Source of the DNA: CF-39 sp035651155
GTDB lineage: Bacteria > Chloroflexota > Limnocylindria > P2-11E
Length of the DNA: 64,000 nt
Direction of reading: 5' to 3'
Assembly: GCA_035651155.1 (NCBI GenBank)
Contig: DASRGG010000017.1
Location: forward strand, 78,580-142,579
Every line of letters starts with the position of its first letter. Within the stretch, counting starts at the first letter, position 1. Shown here in pieces: positions 57,278 to 64,000 of the stretch. The position numbers and the translations under genes were made by a program. The notes under the pieces were generated by a model. It saw nothing but the letters and a program-made list of their open reading frames with translations, searched no databases and had not been told where the DNA came from.

Positions 57278-59277
57278 ACGAGACCCCTCGACTGGACGAC
57301 TTCGGCCGAGAGATCCGCTATTCGCGATGGGACGGAACGCAGCGGCTCGACGCGCTCGAGGCGGAGGAAGTGCTCTCGGCGATGAGCGATGAGCTCTTGA
57401 GCGGCGGTGATCTCGAGGACGCGATGGCGCGCCTTTCGCGCTGGGGCATCCCTGGCCGCATGGAGGGCATGAAGGATCTCCTCGAGCGGCTTCGTGCGGC
57501 GAAGCAGCGCCGCGCGCAGCGGCACGACCTCTCGACCGCGTTCGACCAACTCAAGGAGAAGCTCGAGGAGGTGAAGCGCCTGGAGCGCGAGGGCCTGGAG
57601 CGCCGTCGCGCCGCCCAGGCGCCGAACGAGCAGCTGAGGCAGGCGATGGAACGCCTCGCGCAGGAGCGCCTCTCGCAGCTCGACGATCTGCCCGAGGACT
57701 TCGGACGCGCGGTGCGCGCGCTCAAGGATTACGAGTTCGTCGAGCCGAAGGCCGCCGAGAAATACCGGGAGCTCCTGAAGGAGCTGCAGCAGCAGGTGCT
57801 CGGCTCGTACTTCAAGAACATGCGCGAGTCCCTGCAGAACCTGACACCGGAGCAGCTCGAGCGGACGCGGCAGATGATCCGCGACCTCAATCGCGCGCTG
57901 AAGGAGCGCATGGAGGGAGGCGAGCCCGACTTCGAGGCGTTCCAGCGCCAGTACCCGGAGCTCGCGGGCGGCGCGAAGGACTGGGACGACCTCCTCCGTC
58001 AGCTCGCGCAGGGCATGGCCGCCATGCGCTCGCTCTGGCAATCGATGTCGACGGACATGCGGCAGCAGCTGGAGGAGCTGCTCGGCGCGGCGTTCAACGA
58101 CCCGGGTCTGCAGTCCGCGATGAACGATCTCGCCGAGACGCTCTCGCAGCTGATGCCCACCGAGGGATACGAGCACGCGGTGCACGGCGACGAGCCGATC
58201 ACGCTCGCGGAGGCGCTCGGCCTGATGGACGAGATGAACCAGCTCTCCGACATGGAGGAGGTCGTGCGCGGCGCGCGCGGGTCGGGCGACCTCGATCCAC
58301 TCGATCCGGACCAGGTCGAGCGGCTCGCGGGACCCGGCGCGCGGCAGTCGCTCGAGCAGCTCCAGCAGATGAGCAAGCTGCTCGAGGAAGCCGGTCTCAT
58401 CCGCAAGGACGGCGAACGCTACGAGCTGACGCCGCGCGGCATCCGCAAGATCGGACAGCGGTCGCTCGAAGAGATCTTCGCAACGCTCAAGCGAGACGCG
58501 TTCGGGAGCCACCGTTCGCGAGTCCGAGGGCGCGGTGGCGACCCGACGGACGAGCTGAAGACCTACGAGTTCGGCGATCCCTTCCTGCTCGATCTGCCGG
58601 CAACCGTGCGCAACGCCGTCTTCCGCGACGGCGCGAAGGTACCGGTGAAGCTGCAGGCACGGGACTTCGACGTCTATCGCACCGAGCTCATGACGCAGTC
58701 GGCCACCGCGATCCTCGTCGACGTGTCACGCTCGATGCTCTTCCGCGGCTGCTTCCTCGCGGCGAAGAAGGTCACGCTCGCGCTCGACTCGCTCATCCGC
58801 ACGACGTTCCCGAAGGACGACCTCTACATCATCGGGTTCTCCGCGTACGCGCAGGAGCTGAAGCCCTCCGACCTCCCGGGCCTGACCTGGAACGAATACG
58901 TGTACGGCACGAACATGCAGCACGCCTTCTCCACCGCGCGCTCGCTGCTGTCGCGATCGCGCGGCAAGAACAAGCAGATCATCCTCATCACGGACGGCGA
59001 GCCCACCGCCCACTTCGAGGCCGGCGATCCCGAGCCGCGCTTCAACTACCCGCCCACGAAGCGCACCTTCGAGGAGACGCTCCGCGAGGTCGTCCGCTGC
59101 ACGCGCGAGCGGATCACGATCAACACCTTCATGCTCGCGCGCGGCCATTACCTCGTGGACTTCGTGAACCAGATGTCGAAGATCAACACCGGTCGCGCGT
59201 TCTACGTCGAGCCGGAGCGGCTCGGCGAGTACGTCCTCGTGGATTACGTCGGCCACAAGCGGCGGCGCGTCAGCTGA
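57274..59277 (+). CDS. VWA-domain partner of the MoxR ATPase
   Basis: A 667-residue protein. The first two thirds are mostly charged alpha-helix with coiled-coil potential (QLKEKLEEVKRLEREGLERR, EKYRELLKELQQQ). The C-terminal third is a von Willebrand A domain: the MIDAS DVSRS is at about residue 482 (ILVDVSRSMLFRGCF), followed by LYIIGFSAYAQEL and IILITDGEPTAHFE. It is cytosolic (no signal or helix). It starts in overlap with the MoxR gene. Confidence 0.88.
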   Translation: MNETPRLDDFGREIRYSRWDGTQRLDALEAEEVLSAMSDELLSGGDLEDAMARLSRWGIPGRMEGMKDLLERLRAAKQRRAQRHDLSTAFDQLKEKLEEVKRLEREGLERRRAAQAPNEQLRQAMERLAQERLSQLDDLPEDFGRAVRALKDYEFVEPKAAEKYRELLKELQQQVLGSYFKNMRESLQNLTPEQLERTRQMIRDLNRALKERMEGGEPDFEAFQRQYPELAGGAKDWDDLLRQLAQGMAAMRSLWQSMSTDMRQQLEELLGAAFNDPGLQSAMNDLAETLSQLMPTEGYEHAVHGDEPITLAEALGLMDEMNQLSDMEEVVRGARGSGDLDPLDPDQVERLAGPGARQSLEQLQQMSKLLEEAGLIRKDGERYELTPRGIRKIGQRSLEEIFATLKRDAFGSHRSRVRGRGGDPTDELKTYEFGDPFLLDLPATVRNAVFRDGAKVPVKLQARDFDVYRTELMTQSATAILVDVSRSMLFRGCFLAAKKVTLALDSLIRTTFPKDDLYIIGFSAYAQELKPSDLPGLTWNEYVYGTNMQHAFSTARSLLSRSRGKNKQIILITDGEPTAHFEAGDPEPRFNYPPTKRTFEETLREVVRCTRERITINTFMLARGHYLVDFVNQMSKINTGRAFYVEPERLGEYVLVDYVGHKRRRVS

Positions 59278-59297
59278 CCGCCAGCCGGCCGGCTCCG

Positions 59298-59693
59298 TCA
59301 GCGACGCCCGGCGAGCGCGAGCGCGGTCACGACGCACACCAGCGCGCCGACCAGCGGCCAGTACAGCAGCCCCAGCGACGCTCCGACGAAGCCGAAGGCC
59401 GCTCCGAAGCGGTCGCCAGGGTCGGTCGCGAAGCCGATGAGGTTGCCGGTCTGCGCGAGCCACGCCGTGCCCGCGCCCACGAGTCCGGTGAACGCGCCGA
59501 GCACGCCCGACCATACGACGCCGGAGCCGCCGCGGAGCGGGCCGCGATCGCGCAGCATCGCGCGCGTCAGCGCGATCCAGCCCGCGATGGAGAGGATGCC
59601 GCCGAGCCAGCCGGCGACGGGGACCTGCTCGAAGAGCGTGATAGCGAGGAAGACGATGGTGCCGAGCGCGAGATGCAGCGCGGCGCCGATCAC
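59298..59693 (-). CDS. Uncharacterised four-helix membrane protein
   Basis: 131 residues from GTG 59691-59693, overlapping the dienelactone hydrolase stop (GTGA). Four hydrophobic segments are visible, beginning GAALHLALGTIVFLAITLFE, with Gly-rich turns. No family recognised. It converges with the VWA gene, 20 bases apart. Confidence 0.65.
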   Translation of the reverse strand: MIGAALHLALGTIVFLAITLFEQVPVAGWLGGILSIAGWIALTRAMLRDRGPLRGGSGVVWSGVLGAFTGLVGAGTAWLAQTGNLIGFATDPGDRFGAAFGFVGASLGLLYWPLVGALVCVVTALALAGRR

Positions 59694-60426
59694 GCCCGTG
59701 TCGCCGGACGACCCGTGCGCATGAATCCGAGCACGCGCCGCCACGCGTCGGCGCACGCATCCTTGTGCCAGTCGAAGCTGCGGTCGAAGAAGGAATGCGG
59801 CGCGCCGGGATACGTCTCGATGTGATGCGCGACCTTCGCGTTGGTGAGGGCCGTTTCGAAGGCGCGCACCTCGCTCTCGGGGATGCCCGGGTCCGCTCCG
59901 CCGAAGTGACCGAGCACCGGCGCCCGCGTGCCCGCCGCGCGATCCGCCGGCGCGGTGCCCTCTTCGCCGGGCCGCGTCGAGAGCCGGCCGTAGAAGCCCA
60001 CGACCCCCGCGAGCTCCGACTGGTCGGCCGATGCGTTGAAGGCGACGCCGCCGCCCATGCGGAAGCCGAGCACGAAGATGCGGCGCGCGTCGGTCGCGCC
60101 ACGCAGATGACCGATGGCGCTCGCGATGTCGCCCTGGATCGGCGCGGGCTGCGTCAACGGCAGGTGGTCCCGGAACGGGAAGCGTCGCCGCGGCGGTCGA
60201 TGCCCGCGGTGCGTCCGAAGTGGTCGAAGGCGCTCGCGTGCACGCCCGCGCCGGCGAAGCGCTCCGCCCGCTCCTCGTAGAAGCGATGAAGGCCACGCAC
60301 GTCCGGCGCGATCACCACGCCGATGTCGCCGCCGCGCGCCTTCGCGAGGTACGCGCGGAAGCGCGCGCCGTCCTCGCTGGCGATGATGACCTCGGCGCCG
60401 CCCGCGCCACCCGAGATCGGCCGCAA
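59690..60426 (-). pseudogene. Dienelactone hydrolase family protein, frameshifted
   Basis: Two frames together give one alpha/beta hydrolase: SEDGARFRAYLAKARGGDIG, VVIAPDVRGLHRFYEERAER and FDHFGRTAGIDRRGD in the first, then FPFRDHLPLTQPAPIQGDIA through APHSFFDRSFDWHKDACADA in the second. One base is missing at about 60181. The nucleophile elbow, normally GFCxGG or GFSxGG, reads GFRMGGG, so the catalytic Cys/Ser is Arg. The His in PGAPHSFFD is kept. TTG 60424-60426 is a possible start. Frameshift plus lost nucleophile suggests a dead gene or, for the frameshift, a read error. Confidence 0.65.
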
Positions 60427-60481
60427 GCCGGGCGGCAGATCCGGCGGGACCGCGCCAGTAACACACGTGCGTCGGTATCCT

Positions 60482-60808
60482 ATGGCGATGGCCGATCTGA
60501 GGCAGCGTGTCGAGGCGAAGATCGCGGAGATGCGTCCGTACCTCGAGCGCAGTGGCGGTCGGGTGGAGCTCGTCGATATCGAGGACCACGTCGCGCGCGT
60601 CCGCGTGTGGCTGACGAGGCCCGGCCCGAGCCGGCTCGTCGTGTCCCTCCAGCTGAAGAGCGGCATCGAGCGTGCGCTCCGCGACGACATCCCGGAGCTG
60701 CGCGGCGTGGAGGCCGTGAATCTCCCGCCCTACGCGGAGCTCGGCTGGGATCAGCCCGCGTTCACGCCGGTCGATCTGCCGGTCACGCCGGAGAAGACCT
60801 CGGCCTGA
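60482..60808 (+). CDS. NifU-like C-terminal domain protein lacking the CxxC motif
   Basis: A 108-residue protein matching the NifU/Nfu domain in outline: LRQRVEAKIAEMRPYLERSG and GRVELVDIEDHVARVRVWL, and after the missing motif SGIERALRDDIPELRGVEAV. In functional Nfu the stretch between holds CxxC that carries a transient Fe-S cluster; here it is RPGPSRLVVSLQLK with no cysteine. It may be a scaffold without cluster, or a protein with another role. Divergent from the dienelactone hydrolase. Confidence 0.65.
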   Translation: MAMADLRQRVEAKIAEMRPYLERSGGRVELVDIEDHVARVRVWLTRPGPSRLVVSLQLKSGIERALRDDIPELRGVEAVNLPPYAELGWDQPAFTPVDLPVTPEKTSA

Positions 60809-60870
60809 TCGCGTCGCCGCCACGCGGACCCGAGACCCGCCTCAGCGGCGACGACTTTCGGCGGCCACGG

Positions 60871-60911
60871 TCAGCGGAGCGCGCGCCAGCGGAGCGCGCG
60901 TCAGCGGCGCG
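60871..60911. repeat. 15-bp tandem repeat, about 2.7 copies
   Basis: TCAGCGGAGCGCGCG (60871-60885), CCAGCGGAGCGCGCG (60886-60900) and a third copy starting TCAGCGGCGCG at 60901, which includes the stop codon of the LLM gene. It lies in the convergent space after the NifU-like gene. Confidence 0.7.
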
Positions 60912-61818
60912 TGATGAGCGCGGGCGCGAGGGTCCGCCACTCGAGCGCGGCCGGCGCCGCGAGATCCGTGCGGACGACCTGGATGCACACGTGGTCGGCG
61001 CCCCGCGCGCGGTGCTCGTCCACGCGCCGGCGGATCGCGCTCGCGTCGCCCCAGGCGACGATCGCGTCGACGAGCGCGTCGCTCCCGCCGCTCGCGATAT
61101 CGGCATCCGTCCACCCGAGCCGCCGCAGGTTGTTCGCGTAGTTGTCGAGCGCGAGGTACCGCTTCATGTGACGGCGCGCGGCGCTCCGCGCCACCGCTGG
61201 GTCCGTGGCCAGCACGACGGCCTGCTCCACGGCGAGGAGCGCGTCGGGACCGAGCTCCTTGCGCGCGAGCGTGGTGTGCTCGACCGGGACGAAGTACGGA
61301 TGCGCGCCGAGGGTGCGCTCGGCGGCGAGGCGAAGCATCTTCGGCCCCAGCGCGGCGAGGACGCGCGCCGTCTCGACGGGCTTCCCCGTGTACGGCGCCA
61401 TGTCCATCGCGTCGAGGTACTCACGCATGTGCTCGAGCGGCCGCTCGTATGTGGCGTTCTGACCGCGCATCTTCAGGACCGGCGCGTGGCTGACACCCAG
61501 GCCGAGAAGGAACCGACCGGGATACGCGTCGGTGATGGCGCGCTGGCCGTTCGCCATCGCGACCGGATCGCGCGCCCAGATGTTCGCGATGCCCGTCGCG
61601 ATCACGAGACGCTCGGTCGCGGCGAGCACGATCGAGGAATGCGCGAAGATCTCCTTGCTGCCGAGCGACTCGGGAAGCCACAGCGCGGGCACGCCGAGCG
61701 ACTCCAGCTCGCGCGCGTACGCGCGGGCGTCGTCGGCCGAAAGGCGCTCGGCGTCGAAGCTCCAGGCGCCCACCGGGCCGAGGCGCTCGCGCCAGCGGAG
61801 GACGTCCTCGCGCGTCAC
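60901..61818 (-). CDS. LLM-class F420-dependent oxidoreductase
   Basis: A 305-residue luciferase-like protein, of the Rv2161c/MSMEG F420-family type by its motifs ESLGVPALWLPESLG, SIVLAATERLVIATGIANIW, YPGRFLLGLGVSHAP and ARRHMKRYLALDNYANNL. It probably binds F420. GTG 61816-61818 overlaps the DUF309 gene stop (GTGA). The partner LLM gene at 52.2 kb is not closely similar. Confidence 0.85.
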   Translation of the reverse strand: MTREDVLRWRERLGPVGAWSFDAERLSADDARAYARELESLGVPALWLPESLGSKEIFAHSSIVLAATERLVIATGIANIWARDPVAMANGQRAITDAYPGRFLLGLGVSHAPVLKMRGQNATYERPLEHMREYLDAMDMAPYTGKPVETARVLAALGPKMLRLAAERTLGAHPYFVPVEHTTLARKELGPDALLAVEQAVVLATDPAVARSAARRHMKRYLALDNYANNLRRLGWTDADIASGGSDALVDAIVAWGDASAIRRRVDEHRARGADHVCIQVVRTDLAAPAALEWRTLAPALITRR

Positions 61819-62231
61819 GGCGTGAAGCGTACGCGGGGCGCGATCCGCGCGACGTCGACCTCGCGCATGCGGTCGGCGCCGAGCGCCTCGAGCCGCGCGC
61901 GTGCCGCGCTCGCGTCCGCGATGAGCGCGTCCACATCCACGCCGTGACACCTCGGGGCGAACGGCGCGAGCCGGGCGATGCCTTCGTCGAGCAGCACGGT
62001 CGCCCCGTGGAAATTCCCTTCCCGCCAGTGGTGGAAGCCGACGCCGATCTGCAGGATGCCGTGATAGAGACCTCGGTCGGGCGTGCGTGTGGCGCGCCAG
62101 AGGAGCTCGAGGGTCTCGTGCTGCTCGAAGAACTCCCCGCGATTGAACTGCTCGAGCCCCGCGATGAGCTCGGGCGGCGCCGGCTGGTCGCAGCGCGCGC
62201 GGACCGGCTCCTCGATCGCGCCTCCTGGCAC
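61815..62231 (-). CDS. DUF309 family protein
   Basis: A 138-residue all-helical protein with the DUF309 signature FNRGEFFEQHETLELLWRA and LYHGILQIGVGFHHWREGNF. The conserved His/Glu residues suggest a metal-dependent or hydrolase-like site; the function is unknown. Coupled to the downstream LLM gene. Confidence 0.85.
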   Translation of the reverse strand: MPGGAIEEPVRARCDQPAPPELIAGLEQFNRGEFFEQHETLELLWRATRTPDRGLYHGILQIGVGFHHWREGNFHGATVLLDEGIARLAPFAPRCHGVDVDALIADASAARARLEALGADRMREVDVARIAPRVRFTP

Positions 62232-62265
62232 ACGCTTTGGCGGTCGGGCGGCCTTGCGGTCGCGG

Positions 62266-62625
62266 CTACTGGGTTCCGTGCTTCGTCCCGATGACCTTAC
62301 GGAATCGGAGCTCGTCCTCGATGAACTCGCTCACGACCGGATTGGCGAACGCCGCGGGAAGCGATTCCGCGTCCCGCGCGAACGCGACCTTCACGCCCTC
62401 GTGCAGGTCGCGCGCGGCGACGAGGTAGCCGTTCGGCAGACGGTACAGACGCGTGTACTGGAAATGCCAGACCGGCCCGGTCTGCCCGATCGCCTGGCCC
62501 TCGAAGCGGATCGCGCGCTCGTCATCTCCGACGATCCGGGTATGTTTCCCGATCTCCCGCTTCGCGGTCTCGCGCTCTTCGGGGCTCGCGTCGAAGGGAA
62601 GTGGGAACTCGGCGGTTTCGCTCAT
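62266..62625 (-). CDS. 119-aa hypothetical protein
   Basis: A soluble protein with no cysteine, signal or helix: MSETAEFPLPFDASPEERE, HTRIVGDDERAIRFEGQAIG, FQYTRLYRLPNGYLVAARDL. The pattern of a small beta-barrel with a charged N-terminal helix is likely; I do not recognise the family. It reads away from the ferredoxin gene, which begins 63 bases from its start. Confidence 0.6.
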   Translation of the reverse strand: MSETAEFPLPFDASPEERETAKREIGKHTRIVGDDERAIRFEGQAIGQTGPVWHFQYTRLYRLPNGYLVAARDLHEGVKVAFARDAESLPAAFANPVVSEFIEDELRFRKVIGTKHGTQ

Positions 62626-62688
62626 CGGCGTTCGCGATGATAACCTTCGGGGGCCGACCGCTCCGTTCTGCTAGGAGGAAGTGCCTCG

Positions 62689-62931
62689 ATGGCCTACGTG
62701 ATCACCGAGCCGTGCATCAATGTGAAGGATGCGTCATGCGTTGACGTCTGTCCCGTGGACTGCATATACACAACCGACGCGGATAACATGTACTACATCC
62801 ACCCGGATGAGTGCATCGACTGCGGCGCGTGCGAGTCGGTGTGCCCGGTGAGCGCGATCTTCCCCGAGGACGCGGTCCCGGATAAGTGGAAGAACTACAT
62901 CGAGATCAACAAGAACTACTTCAACAAGTAG
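62689..62931 (+). CDS. 7Fe ferredoxin ([3Fe-4S][4Fe-4S])
   Basis: An 80-residue electron carrier. The first cluster motif is C-x7-C-x3-CP (PCINVKDASCVDVCPVDC), typical of 7Fe ferredoxins, the second CIDCGACESVCP. It is very like actinobacterial FdxA/FdxC in MYYIHPDECIDCGACE. ATG 62689 follows an AGGAGG site. Codon use and GC are lower than in neighbours at the 3' end. Confidence 0.93.
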   Translation: MAYVITEPCINVKDASCVDVCPVDCIYTTDADNMYYIHPDECIDCGACESVCPVSAIFPEDAVPDKWKNYIEINKNYFNK

Positions 62932-62951
62932 CTCATCGCAGGCTCTGAGAT

Positions 62952-62989
62952 CGATCGGCGGTCGTCATCGGCCGCCGATCGCTTCTTCT
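62952..62989 (+). terminator. Intrinsic terminator of the ferredoxin gene
   Basis: CGATCGGCGG (62952-62961) and CCGCCGATCG (62972-62981) pair perfectly with a 10-base loop and are followed by CTTCTTCT. It lies 20 bases after the ferredoxin stop. Confidence 0.8.
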
Positions 62990-63188
62990 GGCGCATCCTG
63001 CGCGGGGCGGTCCCCCGCCTTTCCTCGGCACGAACGGACGGATCCTCGCCGCCGCGTATTCGTGTCCGTTGACGCAATAAGCCTTGTCGTTCCCCCACGC
63101 CGGATGCCCGCGCGGAAGATCGGGCTGGGCCGCGAGCGTATCAAGCAGGCGCTGTGCCGGGTTCGCTTGACGGAACCAAGGAACGGCT
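62990..63188 (-). pseudogene. Truncated gene with YCxxGHEY motif, cut by the IS5-type element
   Basis: On the minus strand one open frame reads FRQANPAQRLLDTLAAQPDL, HPAWGNDKAYCVNGHEYA and ARIRPFVPRK before turning into shadow sequence. CxNGHxY followed by Arg-rich sequence resembles small HNH-nuclease or zinc-finger proteins of phages (such as CKNGHPY...CRAC), but the second Cys pair is not clear. Its 5' end stops at the edge of the IS5-type remnant. A gene fragment is likely, the family uncertain. Confidence 0.4.
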
Positions 63189-63189
63189 A

Positions 63190-63834
63190 GGGCGCTGCGG
63201 AAAAAGCGTGTTCAGAGTCGCGCTTCATCGCTGCGGCGCTCCTTCCGATGTGATCGCGAGGATCCGTTCGCTCATCGCTCGCATCCCTGGCGCCTGCATC
63301 GGGCCATCGCTCGTCGCGGCATCACGTCGTCCCCGGGATGAGCGTGCGCATCCGCACCAGGTCGTACACCGCCAGGGTGAAGGTGAACACCCAGCCGACC
63401 CGCCGGGTGCCGCGGTGGCGGGTCTTGCGCAAGAGGCCGATGGTCTTGCCCCAGCCGAAGATCCCCTCGGCCAGACGGCGCTTGAAGGCGCTCACCTCGT
63501 ACCCCGCATGGCGGGTGGTGCGGCCGTCGATGGCCGAGCGGCGATGGGTGGTGTTCTGGCTCACGTGCGGGGTGACCCCGCGCTCGCGCAGTGCGGCCAC
63601 GAAGTCGGCGCTGTCGTAGGCCTTGTCGGCGCCGAGGGTGACGTGCGCGGCCCGCGGCACCTGCCGCAGCAGCGCGAGGGCCGCCTCGCGCTCGGCGCTG
63701 CCGCTGGCCTGCGTGAGCAGGCCGCCGACGGCCAGACCGTGGCGGTTCTCGCTGAGCACATGACCCAGGTAGCAGAGCCTGGCCTCCTGGGCGTCGCCCT
63801 TGCGATAGTGGACTTGCCTCGATTTCGTGGACGC
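63190..63834 (-). mobile_element. IS5-family element remnant
   Basis: The right edge (in element orientation) is marked by GGGCGCTGCGGAAAAAGC at about 63190-63207, like the inverted repeats of many IS5 members (GCTTTTTCCGCAGC). It contains the C-terminal two thirds of a transposase gene and ends abruptly at about 63828-63834 where an IS3-type element begins. Confidence 0.7.
63322..63834 (-). pseudogene. IS5-family transposase, 5'-truncated
   Basis: Open frame from ASTKSRQVHYRKGDAQEA (63781-63834) to TGA at 63322-63324. It keeps the second catalytic Asp (GADKAYDSADFV) and the catalytic Glu region (RRLAEGIFGWGKTIGLLRK), and the LCYLGHVLSENRHGLAVGG stretch found in IS5 transposases. The N-terminal third with the first Asp is missing and a stop (TAG) precedes the first codon, so it cannot encode an active enzyme. 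Confidence 0.8.
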
Positions 63835-64000
63835 CTAAACACTTGGGGCCAACGTGCCTACGAAGGAGGTCCACGTGCCGAGAACTCGACCCGCGTATCC
63901 AGAGGAGTTCCGCGCCAACGCCGTCAAGCTGTTGCGGTCGTCCGGGAAGACCCTCGTCGACGTCGCCAAAGATCTCGGCTGCTCAGCGAACGCGCTTCGC
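63828..64000 (+). mobile_element. Left end of an IS3-family element (continues beyond the window)
   Basis: The element seems to begin with TGGACGCCTAAACACTTGGG at 63828, inside the IS5 transposase frame, followed by a short leader and an orfA gene. The exact end and inverted repeat cannot be confirmed without the right end. Confidence 0.6.
63875..64000 (+). CDS. IS3-family transposase OrfA (helix-turn-helix), 3' cut by window edge
   Basis: GTG 63875-63877 with an AGGAGG site 7 bases upstream begins VPRTRPAYPEEFRANAVKLL, then SGKTLVDVAKDLGCSANALR, the standard OrfA/HTH_Tnp_1 start (PEEFRAEAVRLL...LGVSxxTLRNW). 42 codons lie in the window. OrfA binds the inverted repeats and is fused with OrfB by frameshifting in intact elements. 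Confidence 0.85.
   Translation, partial: MPRTRPAYPEEFRANAVKLLRSSGKTLVDVAKDLGCSANALR

Noticed and set aside
1..64000. CRISPR arrays, prophage or rRNA genes
   Set aside because: No regularly spaced repeats, phage structural genes or rRNA sequence were seen.

Overview
The window is GC-rich chromosomal DNA, apparently close to 70 percent GC. It carries a complete-looking division and cell wall (dcw) cluster, parAB, the selenocysteine factors selA and selB, two F420-type luciferase-like oxidoreductases, a MoxR/VWA locus, and many small membrane proteins found next to core genes. Gene order, frequent GTG starts and pervasive 4-base stop/start overlaps (ATGA, GTGA) fit an uncultured high-GC Chloroflexota-like bacterium (for example the Limnocylindria/Dormibacterota part of the tree). 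This placement is inferred from gene content only.

Layout. 1-10.6 kb (minus strand, after a partial membrane gene at the left edge): a UvrD-type helicase fused to an Fe-S nuclease, then a tightly coupled operon DUF4446 - lipid kinase - selA - ridA - 50-aa membrane protein - selB - pepA. 10.6-13.7 kb: tRNA-Val(CAC) and a decaying cluster of a frameshifted K+ channel, a cyclic-nucleotide-binding protein and an internally deleted DUF2207 protein. 13.7-19.3 kb: an ECF sigma / membrane protein / PspC / LiaF-like envelope-stress operon, DUF167-YggT, dcd, a HAD phosphatase, nrdR and a secreted trypsin-like protease.

19.8-37.5 kb is the dcw cluster, read on the minus strand as mraZ-rsmH-ftsL-ftsI-murF-mraY-pgeF-murD-ftsW-murG-murC-murB-ddl-ftsQ-sbp-ftsA-ftsZ. 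It has a recognisable promoter and a triple MraZ operator in front. murE is absent from its usual place between ftsI and murF, and rsmH has no usable start in frame. 37.7-47 kb: fabH, a zinc-ribbon protein, a prolyl oligopeptidase, the remnant of an M23 peptidase, an ABC-2 exporter preceded by an attenuator-like RNA leader, a small stress-type membrane protein, a CHRD lipoprotein, RNase P RNA, an aminoglycoside-phosphotransferase-like protein, RNase H, a threonine dehydratase and a CAT-anticodon tRNA.

47-63 kb: parA-parB on the plus strand, a CNNM/CBS membrane protein, a MoaD-MoaE fusion, a broken reading frame, LLM oxidoreductases, an amidase that seems to start at CTG, a three-gene ATPase/MoxR/VWA locus, a frameshifted dienelactone hydrolase, a NifU-like domain without its cysteines, DUF309 and a 7Fe ferredoxin. 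The right edge holds nested mobile DNA: an IS3-type element starting inside an IS5-type transposase, which itself lies against a truncated gene.

The best candidates for something undescribed are the leader RNA upstream of the ABC exporter (43.28-43.42 kb), the VirB11-like ATPase/MoxR/VWA trio, and the missing murE. Several single-base frameshifts could be assembly errors and need read-level checking.
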